Source: Pandoraea fibrosis
Lineage (GTDB): Bacteria > Pseudomonadota > Gammaproteobacteria > Burkholderiales > Burkholderiaceae
Length of the DNA stretch: 64,000 nt
Assembly (NCBI RefSeq): GCF_000807775.2
Contig: NZ_CP047385.1
Location: 124,001 to 188,000 of the forward strand
Direction: 5' to 3'
Under the pieces are notes generated by a model. It was not told where the DNA came from and searched no databases. It saw only the letters and a program-made list of their open reading frames with translations. The translations under genes were made by a program, and so were the position numbers. Of the stretch, positions 36,313 through 45,581 are shown one piece after another (the first letter of the stretch is position 1; each line of letters begins with the position of its first letter).

Positions 36313-36501
36313 GCAACACGGCGACGAAATAATGTAACGATTGTTGCATGAAATGCCCCGGCCGCGCACGCGCTTTCCCTGGGGCGTGTGGGCTGCGCCG
36401 AAGCATCGAGTGTGCTAATGGGATTGCGCGAAGTGTTGCGATGATAAAACACATGAAACATATGTTGCAAAGCGGCGATGTTGGGCCTACACTCAGCAAC
36501 A
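36313..36501. promoter_or_regulatory. Five TGTTGC/GCAACA repeats: candidate RpiR operator array
   Basis: TGTTGC occurs at 36342-36347, 36434-36439 and 36463-36468, and its complement GCAACA at 36313-36318 and 36496-36501, all inside the 262-bp region between the RpiR gene and the aminotransferase gene. By chance about 0.1 copy of a given hexamer (both strands) is expected in this length. The copy at 36463 overlaps the palindrome AACATATGTT (36457-36466). The spacing is irregular, and binding by the RpiR protein is inferred. Confidence 0.55.
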
Positions 36502-36565
36502 TCGTCCGCATGTCGGTGGCCGGGGCCATCGCGCGACGCGTCATCTTTCCGTCAGGGGTTCAGGC

Positions 36566-37909
36566 ATGACTCACGTGTTTCACCGCAATCCGCGCCAGAC
36601 GTTGCCCGTCGCGGTCGGCGGCCAGGGAATCGAGCTGATCGACAGCACCGGCAAGCACTATCTCGACGCCTGCGGCGGCGCAGCGGTTTCGTGTCTTGGG
36701 CACGGTCATCCCCGCGTGATCGAGGCGATGCAGCAGCAGGCGGCGCAGTTGGCCTATGCGCACACGTCGTTCTTCACAACCGAGGTTGCCGAACATCTGG
36801 CCGACACGCTGGCTGCGAGCGCACCCGGCGATCTGAATCACGTGTATTTCGTCAGCGGCGGATCGGAAGGCGTGGAGGCGGCGCTCAAGTTGGCGCGCCA
36901 GTATTTCGTCGAGATCGGGCAACCACAGCGTCAGTACTTCATCGCCCGCCGTCAGAGCTATCACGGCAACACGCTCGGCGCGCTGGCCATCGGCGGCAAC
37001 GCGTGGCGCCGCGAGCCGTTCCTCCCGCTGCTGGTGCCGGCGCATCACGTCTCGCCGTGCTTTGCCTATCGTGAGCGGTTCGACGGCGAAAGCGATGCGG
37101 CTTACGTGCAGCGCCTGGCCGACGAGCTCGAAGCGAAGATCGTCGAACTCGGCGGCGACACGGTGATTGCCTTCGTGGCCGAGACCGTTGTGGGCGCCAC
37201 TGCCGGCGCTGTGCCGCCGGTGGGCGACTACTTCAAGCGTATTCGCGCCGTGTGCGACAAGTACGGCGTGCTGTTGCTGCTCGACGAAGTGATGTCGGGC
37301 ATGGGCCGCACGGGTTACCTGTTTGCCTGCGAAGAAGATGGCGTGGTGCCGGACATTCTGGTCATCGCCAAGGGGCTGGGCGCGGGCTACCAGCCCATCG
37401 GCGCGATGCTCTGCTCCGACAAGATCTACGACGCCGTGGTCGGTGGTTCGGGCTTCTTCCAGCACGGTCACACCTATCTGGGCCATGCGATGGCTTGCGC
37501 CGCCGCACTGGCCGTACAGCGCACGATTGCCGAAGACCATCTGCTGGAGAACGTGAAGGCGCGCGGTGAACAACTTCGCGCCCGTTTGCGCGAAGTCTTC
37601 GCCGATCACCCCAACGTGGGCGATGTGCGCGGCAGGGGGCTTTTCGTCGGCGTCGAGTTTGTGGCCGATCGGGCAACCCGGCAGACGCTGCCGACGGCCG
37701 ACAAGACGCATGCGCGCCTGAAGGCCGCCGCCAAGGAACGGGGCTTGCTGATCTATCCGATGGGCGGAACCGTTGACGGCGTTCACGGCGACCATGCGCT
37801 GATCGCGCCGCCGTTCATCTGCCAGCCGGACGACATCGATCGCATCGTCGAACGGTTGGCGATGGCCGTGGCCGACGTGACCGGCGTGAAAGCCGGAGGT
37901 ATCGCATGA
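36566..37909 (+). CDS. Class III aminotransferase (omega-aminotransferase type)
   Basis: 447 residues, PLP-dependent, cytosolic. Blocks in order: YLDACGGAAVSCLGHGHPRV near the N-terminus, FVSGGSEGVEAALKLARQYF, RRQSYHGNTLGALAIGG, then VAETVVGATAGAVPPVGDYF. LLLDEVMSGMGRTGYLFACE carries the PLP-interacting Asp, and VIAKGLGAGYQPIGAML the Schiff-base Lys. This family removes amino groups from beta- or omega-amino acids and amines. The stop codon overlaps the start of the BKACE gene (ATGA at 37906-37909), so the two are translationally coupled and should act in sequence: transamination to a keto acid, then cleavage. Confidence 0.9.
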   Translation: MTHVFHRNPRQTLPVAVGGQGIELIDSTGKHYLDACGGAAVSCLGHGHPRVIEAMQQQAAQLAYAHTSFFTTEVAEHLADTLAASAPGDLNHVYFVSGGSEGVEAALKLARQYFVEIGQPQRQYFIARRQSYHGNTLGALAIGGNAWRREPFLPLLVPAHHVSPCFAYRERFDGESDAAYVQRLADELEAKIVELGGDTVIAFVAETVVGATAGAVPPVGDYFKRIRAVCDKYGVLLLLDEVMSGMGRTGYLFACEEDGVVPDILVIAKGLGAGYQPIGAMLCSDKIYDAVVGGSGFFQHGHTYLGHAMACAAALAVQRTIAEDHLLENVKARGEQLRARLREVFADHPNVGDVRGRGLFVGVEFVADRATRQTLPTADKTHARLKAAAKERGLLIYPMGGTVDGVHGDHALIAPPFICQPDDIDRIVERLAMAVADVTGVKAGGIA

Positions 37910-38748
37910 CGCGGGCTTTTGCTCTGGCGGTCGCCCCCAACGGCGCGCGCCGCACGCACACCGACCACCGTGCATTGCCCATGACCCCGGCGGAGCTTGG
38001 CGCGTGCGCCAAAGCGTGTCTGGATGCGGGCGCAGCGATGATCCACCTGCATGTGCGCAAAGCCGATGGCACGCACAGTCTCGAAGTGGTGGACTACACG
38101 GCGGGGATCGACGCCGTGCAGCGCGCCGTCGGCCGCGAACTCGTCTTGCAGGTGACGACCGAGGCCGTTGGCATTTACACGCCGGCGCAGCAGATCGCGA
38201 CCGTGCGCGCCCTGCATCCCGAAGCCATTTCGGTGGCGTTGCGCGAAGTGTCGCCCGACGCGGCCCACGCCCCGGCGGCGGCAGCGTTCTTCGCATGGCT
38301 CTGGCAGGAGAACATCGTTACGCAGTACATCCTTTACGACACCGAGGACGTGGCGCATTACTGGCGCCTGCGCGCGAGCGGGGCGATCCGCGAGGGCCGT
38401 CATTGGGTGCTGTTCGTGTTGGGCCGGTATAGCAAGGGGCAGTTGTCGTCGCCCTCGGATCTGTTGCCCTTCCTCTCGGCATGGGAGACCGGCGCGCAAG
38501 CACTGGGAACGCCCGCCACCGCAACGCAGTGGGCGATGTGTGCCTTCGGCCCGCGCGAGGCGGAGTGTGCGCTGGCGGCGGTGTTGCTGGGCGGCCACGC
38601 TCGCATCGGTTTCGAAAACAATCTTTATCTGCCGGACGGCAGCGTCTCGCCGGACAATGCCGCGTCGCTCGGCGCGCTGACCGTGGCGGCAACCCCGCTC
38701 GCACTGGCGCCCATGACTGCTGACGCGCTGCGTGAACTGACTCGCTGA
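37906..38748 (+). CDS. Beta-keto acid cleavage enzyme (BKACE, DUF849)
   Basis: 280 residues, a TIM-barrel zinc enzyme. The metal-binding HxH is in MIHLHVRKADGTHSLE and the third ligand Glu is probably in IGFENNLYLPDGSVSPDNA; GRELVLQVTTEAVGIYTP and EAISVALREV are other family blocks. BKACE enzymes react a beta-keto acid with acetyl-CoA to give acetoacetate and a new CoA ester, as 3-keto-5-aminohexanoate cleavage enzyme does in lysine fermentation. Coupling to an aminotransferase suggests the substrate is the keto acid made from a beta-amino acid or similar. Exact substrate is not shown. A weak hairpin (38771-38790) without a T tract follows. Confidence 0.85.
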   Translation: MTRAFALAVAPNGARRTHTDHRALPMTPAELGACAKACLDAGAAMIHLHVRKADGTHSLEVVDYTAGIDAVQRAVGRELVLQVTTEAVGIYTPAQQIATVRALHPEAISVALREVSPDAAHAPAAAAFFAWLWQENIVTQYILYDTEDVAHYWRLRASGAIREGRHWVLFVLGRYSKGQLSSPSDLLPFLSAWETGAQALGTPATATQWAMCAFGPREAECALAAVLLGGHARIGFENNLYLPDGSVSPDNAASLGALTVAATPLALAPMTADALRELTR

Positions 38749-38837
38749 GCCCACCTCCGGGCCTCGTTGGGGCTGACGCTACCGTCAGCCGGGTCGCTGA
38801 ATTCAGAAATAATCCCAAATACAGGGCTTGACCGGCG

Positions 38838-38865
38838 TTGTCCGGCCAGGCCGCTGTAATAGAAT
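38838..38865 (+). promoter_or_regulatory. Possible sigma-70 promoter of the wsp operon
   Basis: TTGTCC (38838-38843), a 16-base spacer, and TAGAAT (38860-38865), 69 bp upstream of the wspA start. Both boxes match the consensus at four or more of six positions. It is the best candidate in the 186-bp gap behind the BKACE gene, but unverified. Confidence 0.35.
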
Positions 38866-38934
38866 CGGCGTAACTCAAAAGGCCCGCGTCGCCCTCCCCC
38901 GGCACCGGGCGTGAACAACGAACGGGAGCGCGGC

Positions 38935-40584
38935 GTGAAACACTGGTCGATCCGACATCGCATTCTGGCCAGTTTTGGCCTGATCCTTGCCTTGATGGCG
39001 CTCATGGCGGGCGTTGCCTATACGCGGCTGATTGCCATCGAGCAGGAGGCGTACAGCGTGGAGTCCGACTCCACACCGGGGCTGTACTACAGCACGATGC
39101 TGCGCGGCGCATGGTTCGAGAGCTATCAGTTGCTCCAGCAGGTCGTCGCCATCGACGAGAACGACAAGACTCGCACGATCGATCTCGACGCGCTGCGCAA
39201 CGCGGACACCCGGATCGACGGCTGGGTCAAGGACTACGGCACGACTGTCAACCGCTCGATCGACCGCATGCAGTACGACGAGGTGCGTGGTGTGCGTCAG
39301 CAATACAGCCGCATCAGCAATCAAGTGCTCAAGCTGGTCGCCGACGGCCAGATGCAGGCCGCGCGTTCGATGCTCTCGGATCAGCTCTATCCCGAATGGG
39401 GCCGTGGCCGCTCCGCCATCCAGCGACTGGTCGACACCAACAAGACCTTTGCCGACGAATCGACCCACAATATTGCCGAGGCGGTGACCGCAGCCAAGGC
39501 GATGCTGCTTATCACGCTGGCGGTGGCGCTCGCGTGTGCCGTGCTGTGCGGCTGGCTGCTGTTCCGGGCGATCAGCGTGCCGCTCGCGAGCGTGATGCAG
39601 ATTCTGGAAGTCATGCGCTCGGGCGATCTGACCAAGCGTCTCGATCTCGCGCGCCGCGACGAATTTGGCGCGCTGGAATCCGGCTTCAACCGGATGACGG
39701 ACGAACTCACCGGCCTCGTCGGGCAGGCGCAGAAGTCGGCCTTGCAGGTGACGACATCGGTGACCGAGATTGCCGCGACCTCGCGTCAGCAGCAGGCCAC
39801 CGCGTCGGAGACGGCGGCGACCACGACGGAAATCGGCGCGACGTCGCGCGAGATCTTCGCCACGTCGCGCGATCTGGCGCGCACCATGACCGAAGTGGCA
39901 GGGGTCGCCGATCATGCCGCCTCGCTCGCGGGCACCGGCCACGTCGGCCTCACGCGCATGGAAGATGCCATGCGTCACGTGATGGAAGCCGCAGGTTCGG
40001 TCAATGGCAAGCTGGGCATCCTCAACGAGAAGGCCGGCAATATCAATCAGGTCGTCACCACGATCACGAAGGTGGCCGACCAGACCAACCTGCTCTCGCT
40101 CAACGCGGCCATCGAGGCCGAGAAGGCCGGCGAGTACGGACGCGGCTTTGCCGTGGTGGCGACCGAGATCCGGCGTCTGGCCGATCAGACGGCGGTGGCG
40201 ACCTACGACATCGAACAGATGATCAAGGAGATCCAGTCTGCGGTGTCGGCCGGCGTAATGGGTATGGACAAGTTCGCCGAGGAAGTGCGTCGCGGCATGG
40301 ACGAAATGCGTCAGGTCGGCGATCAGCTCGCGCAGATCATTGCGCAGGTGCAGACACTGCCGCCGCGCTTCCAGGTCGTGAGCGAAGGCATGCAGGCGCA
40401 GGCCACCGGTGCCGAGCAGATCAATCAGGCGCTGGTGCAGCTCTCCGAGGCAGCGCAGCAGACGGCCGAGTCGCTGCAACAATCGAGTCAGGCCATCGAA
40501 GAGCTCAATCACGTTGCCAACGGCCTGAAGAGCGGCGTATCGCGCTTCAAGGTGCAGACCCTGCCGCCCTCCGGGCTGGTCTGA
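38935..40584 (+). CDS. wspA: WspA, methyl-accepting surface-sensing receptor
   Basis: 549 residues from GTG 38935, chosen for CGGGAG six bases upstream; a GTG at 38911 (MNNERERG) would add 8. Membrane helix 1 at about 11-31, periplasmic four-helix-type domain to about 188, helix 2 at about 190-210, then HAMP and the long coiled-coil signalling domain. The hairpin tip reads [21 protein letters not shown], with the flanking [20 protein letters not shown]. In Pseudomonas, WspA clusters laterally and responds to surface contact, activating the WspE kinase. First gene of the complete wsp operon; wspB begins 38 bp after its stop. Confidence 0.93.
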   Translation: MKHWSIRHRILASFGLILALMALMAGVAYTRLIAIEQEAYSVESDSTPGLYYSTMLRGAWFESYQLLQQVVAIDENDKTRTIDLDALRNADTRIDGWVKDYGTTVNRSIDRMQYDEVRGVRQQYSRISNQVLKLVADGQMQAARSMLSDQLYPEWGRGRSAIQRLVDTNKTFADESTHNIAEAVTAAKAMLLITLAVALACAVLCGWLLFRAISVPLASVMQILEVMRSGDLTKRLDLARRDEFGALESGFNRMTDELTGLVGQAQKSALQVTTSVTEIAATSRQQQATASETAATTTEIGATSREIFATSRDLARTMTEVAGVADHAASLAGTGHVGLTRMEDAMRHVMEAAGSVNGKLGILNEKAGNINQVVTTITKVADQTNLLSLNAAIEAEKAGEYGRGFAVVATEIRRLADQTAVATYDIEQMIKEIQSAVSAGVMGMDKFAEEVRRGMDEMRQVGDQLAQIIAQVQTLPPRFQVVSEGMQAQATGAEQINQALVQLSEAAQQTAESLQQSSQAIEELNHVANGLKSGVSRFKVQTLPPSGLV

Positions 40585-40622
40585 CGTCAACCACGCCTTC
40601 TTCGTCATTCGCGGACATCGCC

Positions 40623-41111
40623 ATGTTGTTCCTGCGTTTCGCCATCGCGACCGATCATTACGTCATCGAGGCCAATCATGTGGCCGAGGTGCTGCCGTGG
40701 CTCGCGCTCAAGCGCCTGCCCGCAGCACCGGCATGGGTGGCGGGCGCGTTCAGCTATCGCGGCGAACCGGTACCCGTCATCGATCTGACGCGACTCGCGA
40801 CCGGCGCGGGCGCCCCTGAGCGCCGTTCCACGCGTCTGGTGCTCGTGCATTACCCGGCGCCCGGCCCGGATGCGCGACGTCTTGGTGTTCTCGTCGAGCG
40901 CGCCACCGACATGTTGCGCGCCGACGCTTCGGCGTTTCAGGCAAGCGGCGTCGAGTTGCCGGAGGGCCGATACCTCGGCCCGGTACTCGATACCGACGAG
41001 GGACTTGTGCAGTGGGTGCGCGTCGATCAATTGCTCACCGACGAAGCTCGCGCGCTGCTGTTCGACGCCGCGCGCGACGTGCTGACCGAGGTGCCGGAGG
41101 CGTCGTCATGA
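40623..41111 (+). CDS. wspB: WspB, CheW-like adaptor
   Basis: 162 residues from ATG 40623 (MLFLRFAIATDHYVIEANHV). A single CheW domain: RFAIATDHYVIEANHVAEVL, AGAFSYRGEPVPVIDLTRLA, and LGVLVERATDMLR. It links the receptor WspA to the kinase WspE. The frame stays open far upstream through wspA, but the start is fixed by the CheW boundary. Its stop overlaps the wspC start (ATGA at 41108-41111). Confidence 0.9.
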   Translation: MLFLRFAIATDHYVIEANHVAEVLPWLALKRLPAAPAWVAGAFSYRGEPVPVIDLTRLATGAGAPERRSTRLVLVHYPAPGPDARRLGVLVERATDMLRADASAFQASGVELPEGRYLGPVLDTDEGLVQWVRVDQLLTDEARALLFDAARDVLTEVPEASS

Positions 41112-42529
41112 GCCACGTGCGAGACATCGAACGCCTGCTGCGCGACACGATGGGTCTCGATGCGCAAACGCTCGGGGCAAACGCCATCGAACGCGCTGTG
41201 CGCGCCCGGCTTGCCGCGCTGTCGTCGGCGTTCAGCGATGCATCCTCGTACTCGCTGTACTGGCAACATTTGCAGCAATCGCCGCAAGAGCTTCAGGCAC
41301 TGATCGAAGCCGTGGTGGTGCCCGAAACGTGGTTCTTCCGTCACCGTGAGGCGTTCACTGCGCTGGCGCAAATGGCCCTCGACGAACGCGCCACGCGCAA
41401 CGGCACGATGCGCGCGACGCAGGCATTGCGTCTGTTGAGTCTGCCATGCGCCACTGGCGAGGAACCGTATTCCCTCGCCATGACAATGCTGGACGCCGGT
41501 TTCGCCGCCAACGAGTTCACCGTCGACGCGCTCGACATCAGCGAGCGAGCGCTCGCCGTGGCTCGCGAAGGGCTGTATGGTCGCAACTCGTTTCGCGGGC
41601 CGCCGGCATCGATGTCGTTCCGCGAGCGCTATTTCACCAAGGAAGACGACAACTATCGTGTTGTCGAGGCACTGCGCACGCAGGTGCGCTGGCATGCGGG
41701 CAATCTGTTCGACGCGTCGCTTGTCGACCGGCTGGGCACGTTCGACTTCGTGTTCTTCCGCAACGTGCTGATCTACTTCGACCGCGAAGGGCAGCGCCGC
41801 GCGATTGCCGCACTCGAGCGTCTCATGCGCATGGGTGCGACGCTCTTCGCCGGACCCGCCGAAGGCGGCACGTTGACCAGCAACGGGATGACGACGACGG
41901 GTCACGTACAGGCGTTCTCGTTCCGCGCAACGGGGCCGGTGAAGGATGTGGTCGTACCGCCCGCCGGCATGGCGCGCGCCCCGCAGGCGCTCGCGGCCTC
42001 CGGCGTGACGCGTGCCACCCCCGTTGTCGATACAGTCGCCCAGCGCCCGCCGCAGTCGGTTCATGTCGCGCATGGTGGTCGTGCGCGAACCTTTGCGCCA
42101 TCGCATCCGGAATCTGCGGCTACGCCACCGGTCGCGCCGCGCGACGCCGCCACCCGCGCCGACATTCACCCACCGCTCGACCAGGCACGCGTTGCCGCCG
42201 ACGCCGGCGATTTCGACCGCGCCGTCGCATTGTGCCGCGACGTACTCGCGACCGATCGCGCCAACGCGCAGGCGGAATACCTGCTCGGACTCGTCGACGA
42301 CGCGCGCGGCGACGCACCCGGTGCGCTGATTCATTACCGTCGTGCGCTGTATCTCGATCCGGGACATTACGAAGCGCTCGTGCATTGCGCGGCGCTGCTC
42401 GACGCACGCGGCGACACTGCCGGTGCCAGACGTCTGCTCGAACGTGCCGGACGCGCACAGCATGCGGGCGGCGCAAAGGCCACCGAACCTCATGACAACG
42501 CGCATCGCGACGGGACCCGACATCGATGA
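41108..42529 (+). CDS. wspC: WspC, CheR methyltransferase with C-terminal TPR
   Basis: 473 residues. CheR N-terminal helices, then the SAM-binding core: VVPETWFFRHREAF, LSLPCATGEEPYSLAMTML and VFFRNVLIYFDREGQRRAI. From about residue 275 there is a Pro/Ala/Thr-rich linker, and residues about 355-455 form tetratricopeptide repeats (FDRAVALCRDVLATDRANAQ, GALIHYRRALYLDPGHYEAL). The protein methylates glutamates of WspA to tune sensitivity; the TPR part probably docks it. Starts inside the wspB stop codon and ends overlapping wspD (42526-42529). Confidence 0.93.
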   Translation: MSHVRDIERLLRDTMGLDAQTLGANAIERAVRARLAALSSAFSDASSYSLYWQHLQQSPQELQALIEAVVVPETWFFRHREAFTALAQMALDERATRNGTMRATQALRLLSLPCATGEEPYSLAMTMLDAGFAANEFTVDALDISERALAVAREGLYGRNSFRGPPASMSFRERYFTKEDDNYRVVEALRTQVRWHAGNLFDASLVDRLGTFDFVFFRNVLIYFDREGQRRAIAALERLMRMGATLFAGPAEGGTLTSNGMTTTGHVQAFSFRATGPVKDVVVPPAGMARAPQALAASGVTRATPVVDTVAQRPPQSVHVAHGGRARTFAPSHPESAATPPVAPRDAATRADIHPPLDQARVAADAGDFDRAVALCRDVLATDRANAQAEYLLGLVDDARGDAPGALIHYRRALYLDPGHYEALVHCAALLDARGDTAGARRLLERAGRAQHAGGAKATEPHDNAHRDGTRHR

Positions 42530-43188
42530 CAAATCGTGAAAACGCGCGTGAACCCGATCCCATGTCCGGCGAACGCCATCCGAATCCCAGGCTGAACGTC
42601 GACGCGCATAGCTTGCATCGGCAGGCAGCGGAATTGCTCGACCGGTTGCCGGTGACGCCTGCGGACCCGGCGCCGTGGCGCGCCGTTCCCGGCGAAGAAG
42701 CGACGGCACGCGGACCCTCGTTACTCCTGTTCCGCCTGGCCGACGAATGGCTCGCGTTACCCGCGTCGACCATCGAAGAGGTGGCGCCGATGCGCGCATG
42801 GCATTCGGTGCCGGGACATCGCCAGCGTGCACTGCTGGGTCTGGTCAACTTGCGGGGCGCGCTGGTGCCGTGCCTCTCGCTGGGCGAATTGCTCGGCGTG
42901 CAACCGGCGCCGCCATCCCAGGCCACGCAGCCTACGCCATCGAACACGTTGCGCGCGAGCACGTCACGTCTGCTGGCGCTGCGTCACGGTCATCATCTGA
43001 GCGCATTTCCCGTTACGGAAGTGCACGGCACCGTCACGCCGGCCAAAACGACGATGGGCGCGGCGCCTGCCACAACGCTGGGCGCGAGCGATGGTTTTGC
43101 CGTGGCGGTATTGCACTGGCGAGACCATGTCGTCGGCGTACTCGACCCGCTGCGCGTTGGCGCGGCGTTCGACCGGAGTCTCGCATGA
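42526..43188 (+). CDS. wspD: WspD, second CheW-like adaptor
   Basis: 220 residues. A polar N-terminal extension of about 60 residues precedes a CheW domain (LLLFRLADEWLALPASTIEE, LLGLVNLRGALVPCLSLGEL, VLHWRDHVVGVLDPLRV). The Wsp system uses two CheW proteins, WspB and WspD, to bridge WspA and WspE. Both ends overlap the neighbouring genes by four bases (ATGA), indicating coupled translation. Confidence 0.9.
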   Translation: MTNRENAREPDPMSGERHPNPRLNVDAHSLHRQAAELLDRLPVTPADPAPWRAVPGEEATARGPSLLLFRLADEWLALPASTIEEVAPMRAWHSVPGHRQRALLGLVNLRGALVPCLSLGELLGVQPAPPSQATQPTPSNTLRASTSRLLALRHGHHLSAFPVTEVHGTVTPAKTTMGAAPATTLGASDGFAVAVLHWRDHVVGVLDPLRVGAAFDRSLA

Positions 43189-45581
43189 GCGACGACTTGC
43201 AGAACGCTACATTGCTCGACCTGTTCCGCATGGAGACGGAGACGCAGGCGCAAGTCCTCGGCGACGGACTGCTGGCGCTTGAGCGCGCACCGACCGATGC
43301 TTCGCGTCTTGAAGCCTGCATGCGTGCGGCACACTCGCTCAAGGGCGCGGCGCGTATCGTCGGTGTCGAGGCCGGCGTCTCACTCGCCCACGTGCTCGAA
43401 GATGCCTTCGTTGCCGCGCAACGCGGCGCGCTGGTCCTCGACGTCGCGATCATCGACCGCCTGTTGCAGGGCGTGGATCTGCTCATGCGACTGGCGCATC
43501 CCCCGGGCCGCGATGCGGGCTGGGCGCAGGGCGCGGGCAAAACGGAGATCGACACCTTTGTTGCGGCACTTACCGAACAACTGGCCCCGTTGACGGGCGG
43601 CGCGACGCAGGAAGTTGTGTCATCGCCCGAGCCGACGGCGTTCGATTACGCCAGCTATGGCATGGAGACGACGCCGCTCCCCGAAGGATCTGCGCCCGAG
43701 ACTGTGGCGGCACAGGAGCCGCCGTTTCTCCCCACGCCGCTCCCCTCGCCTGCGGCAATCGGCGCTCACGATGTGCCCCCCGGACACGACGCGCGACACG
43801 ACGAAGGCGCGGACAATGCGTCGAGGGCGCTGCGTGTCTCGGCCGACAGTCTGAACCGGCTGTTGCGGCTATCGAGCGAAGCGCTGGTGGCCTCGCGCTG
43901 GTCGAAGCCGTTTGCGCAATCGCTACAACGACTCAAACGCCACCAGCACGAAGCAGGCGATGCGCTCGACCGGGTCAGTTCGGCGCTCGCGCAAGTGGAT
44001 GGACGTTCCGGTGACGATCGTCAGCAACTCCTCGCGGCGCTGGCGGATCTTCGGCGCGCCCTGGGTGTCGGGGGATCGTTGCTGGCCGAGCAGATTCACG
44101 AGCTGGACCAATTCGACCGGCGCTCGACGCAATTGTCGCAGCGGCTATATGACGAAGCGCTAGCGTGCCGGATGCGGCCGCTCGACGACCGGTTGGGCGG
44201 GTTTGCGCGCATGGTGCGCGATCTGGGCCGCTCGCTGGGCAAACCGGCGCGGCTGGAGATTCGCGGCGCGCAGACTCAGGTCGACCGCGACATTCTCGAT
44301 CAGCTTGAAGCGCCGTTAGGCCATTTGCTCCGCAATGCCGTCGACCACGGACTGGAGAGTCCGGCGCAGCGCGCGGCGGCTGGCAAACCCGCCGAGGGCG
44401 TCATCACGCTCAGCGCGCGGCACAGTGCTGGCCTGCTGCTCGTGAGTGTGGCCGACGACGGTGCGGGGATCGATCTCGAACGCGTGAGGCAGTCGGTCAT
44501 TGCGCGTGGACTGGTCACGCCAGACACTGCACGTCAGCTTGACGAGAACGAACTGCTCGAATTCCTGATGCTGCCCGGCTTTACGCTGCGCGATACGGTG
44601 ACAGAGGTTTCGGGCCGGGGCGTCGGCCTCGACGCAGTACGAGCCATGGTGGCGCTGGTGCGCGGCACGGTGCGCATCGAGCATACGCCGGGCCGCGGTA
44701 CGAAATTCGTCCTGCAATTGCCGCTGACGCTCTCGGTGGTGCGCAGCTTGCTCGTGGAGATCGACGGCGAGCCGTATGCGTTGCCGCTGGCGAGCCTGTC
44801 GCGCACGCTGGCGCTGCCGCAGGAGCGCATCGACATGCTCGAAGGCCGCCCGCACTTCACGCTGGACGGCAAGCAGATCGGGCTTGTGAGCGCGCAGCAG
44901 GTGCTGTGCGGCAGCGAGCCGGTGTCGGTGGCAGGCGATCAGCCGGTGGTTGTGTTCGGCGAAGGCGACACGCGGTATGGTCTGGCCGTCGATAAATTTC
45001 TCGGCGAGCGCATGCTGGTCGTGCAGCCACTGGATACGCGACTGGGCAAGGTGCCCAACATTGCCGCAGGCGCGCTCACGGAAGATGGCTCGCCGTTGCT
45101 GATCATCGATACCGCCGATCTCGTGCGCTCGATTGCGAAGGCCGTGGAGATGGGATCGCTCGAACGGTTGCCGATGCGTGCCACGCAGGCGAGCGGCCGG
45201 GGTCGCAAGCGTGTGCTGGTGGTCGACGATTCCTTGACCGTGCGCGAACTCGAACGCAAACTGCTCGCCGCGCGCGGTTACGATGTCAGCGTGGCCGTCG
45301 ACGGCATGGATGGCTGGAACGCCGTGCGCAGCGAAACGTTCGACATGGTGATTACCGACGTCGACATGCCGCGCATGGACGGCATCGAGCTGGTCACGCT
45401 CATCAAGCGCGACGCGCGCACGGCGGATTTGCCGGTCATGATTGTTTCATACAAGGATCGCGAGGAAGATCGCCAACGCGGACTCGACGCGGGTGCCGAT
45501 TATTACCTCGCGAAAGGCAGCTTCCACGACGACACGTTGCTGCGTGCCGTGGTGGATCTCATCGGGGAGTCGGGGTCATGA
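43185..45581 (+). CDS. wspE: WspE, hybrid CheA-type kinase with receiver domain
   Basis: 798 residues from ATG 43185. HPt domain at about 5-115 with phospho-acceptor His50 in AAHSLKGAARIVG; a Pro-rich linker to about 200; dimerisation helices; HATPase around 345-520 (HLLRNAVDHGLESPAQR, VADDGAGIDLERVR, SGRGVGLDAVR, GRGTKFVLQLPLTLSV). A CheW-like regulatory domain follows (about 525-665), then a receiver (about 675-798) with VLVVDDSLTVRELE and phospho-Asp near 725 in ITDVDMPRMDG. It autophosphorylates on WspA signal and passes phosphate to WspR and WspF. Overlaps wspD and wspF by four bases. Confidence 0.95.
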   Translation: MSDDLQNATLLDLFRMETETQAQVLGDGLLALERAPTDASRLEACMRAAHSLKGAARIVGVEAGVSLAHVLEDAFVAAQRGALVLDVAIIDRLLQGVDLLMRLAHPPGRDAGWAQGAGKTEIDTFVAALTEQLAPLTGGATQEVVSSPEPTAFDYASYGMETTPLPEGSAPETVAAQEPPFLPTPLPSPAAIGAHDVPPGHDARHDEGADNASRALRVSADSLNRLLRLSSEALVASRWSKPFAQSLQRLKRHQHEAGDALDRVSSALAQVDGRSGDDRQQLLAALADLRRALGVGGSLLAEQIHELDQFDRRSTQLSQRLYDEALACRMRPLDDRLGGFARMVRDLGRSLGKPARLEIRGAQTQVDRDILDQLEAPLGHLLRNAVDHGLESPAQRAAAGKPAEGVITLSARHSAGLLLVSVADDGAGIDLERVRQSVIARGLVTPDTARQLDENELLEFLMLPGFTLRDTVTEVSGRGVGLDAVRAMVALVRGTVRIEHTPGRGTKFVLQLPLTLSVVRSLLVEIDGEPYALPLASLSRTLALPQERIDMLEGRPHFTLDGKQIGLVSAQQVLCGSEPVSVAGDQPVVVFGEGDTRYGLAVDKFLGERMLVVQPLDTRLGKVPNIAAGALTEDGSPLLIIDTADLVRSIAKAVEMGSLERLPMRATQASGRGRKRVLVVDDSLTVRELERKLLAARGYDVSVAVDGMDGWNAVRSETFDMVITDVDMPRMDGIELVTLIKRDARTADLPVMIVSYKDREEDRQRGLDAGADYYLAKGSFHDDTLLRAVVDLIGESGS

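Noticed and set aside
39111..40622. Upstream continuation of the wspB reading frame through wspA
   Set aside because: The frame is open but reads as Arg/Gly/Asp-rich noise inside wspA. The CheW domain begins at ATG 40623, directly after the wspA stop codon.
42675..43184. Upstream extension of the wspE frame into wspD
   Set aside because: It lies out of frame over the wspD CheW domain; the HPt domain and the ATGA overlap fix the wspE start at 43185.
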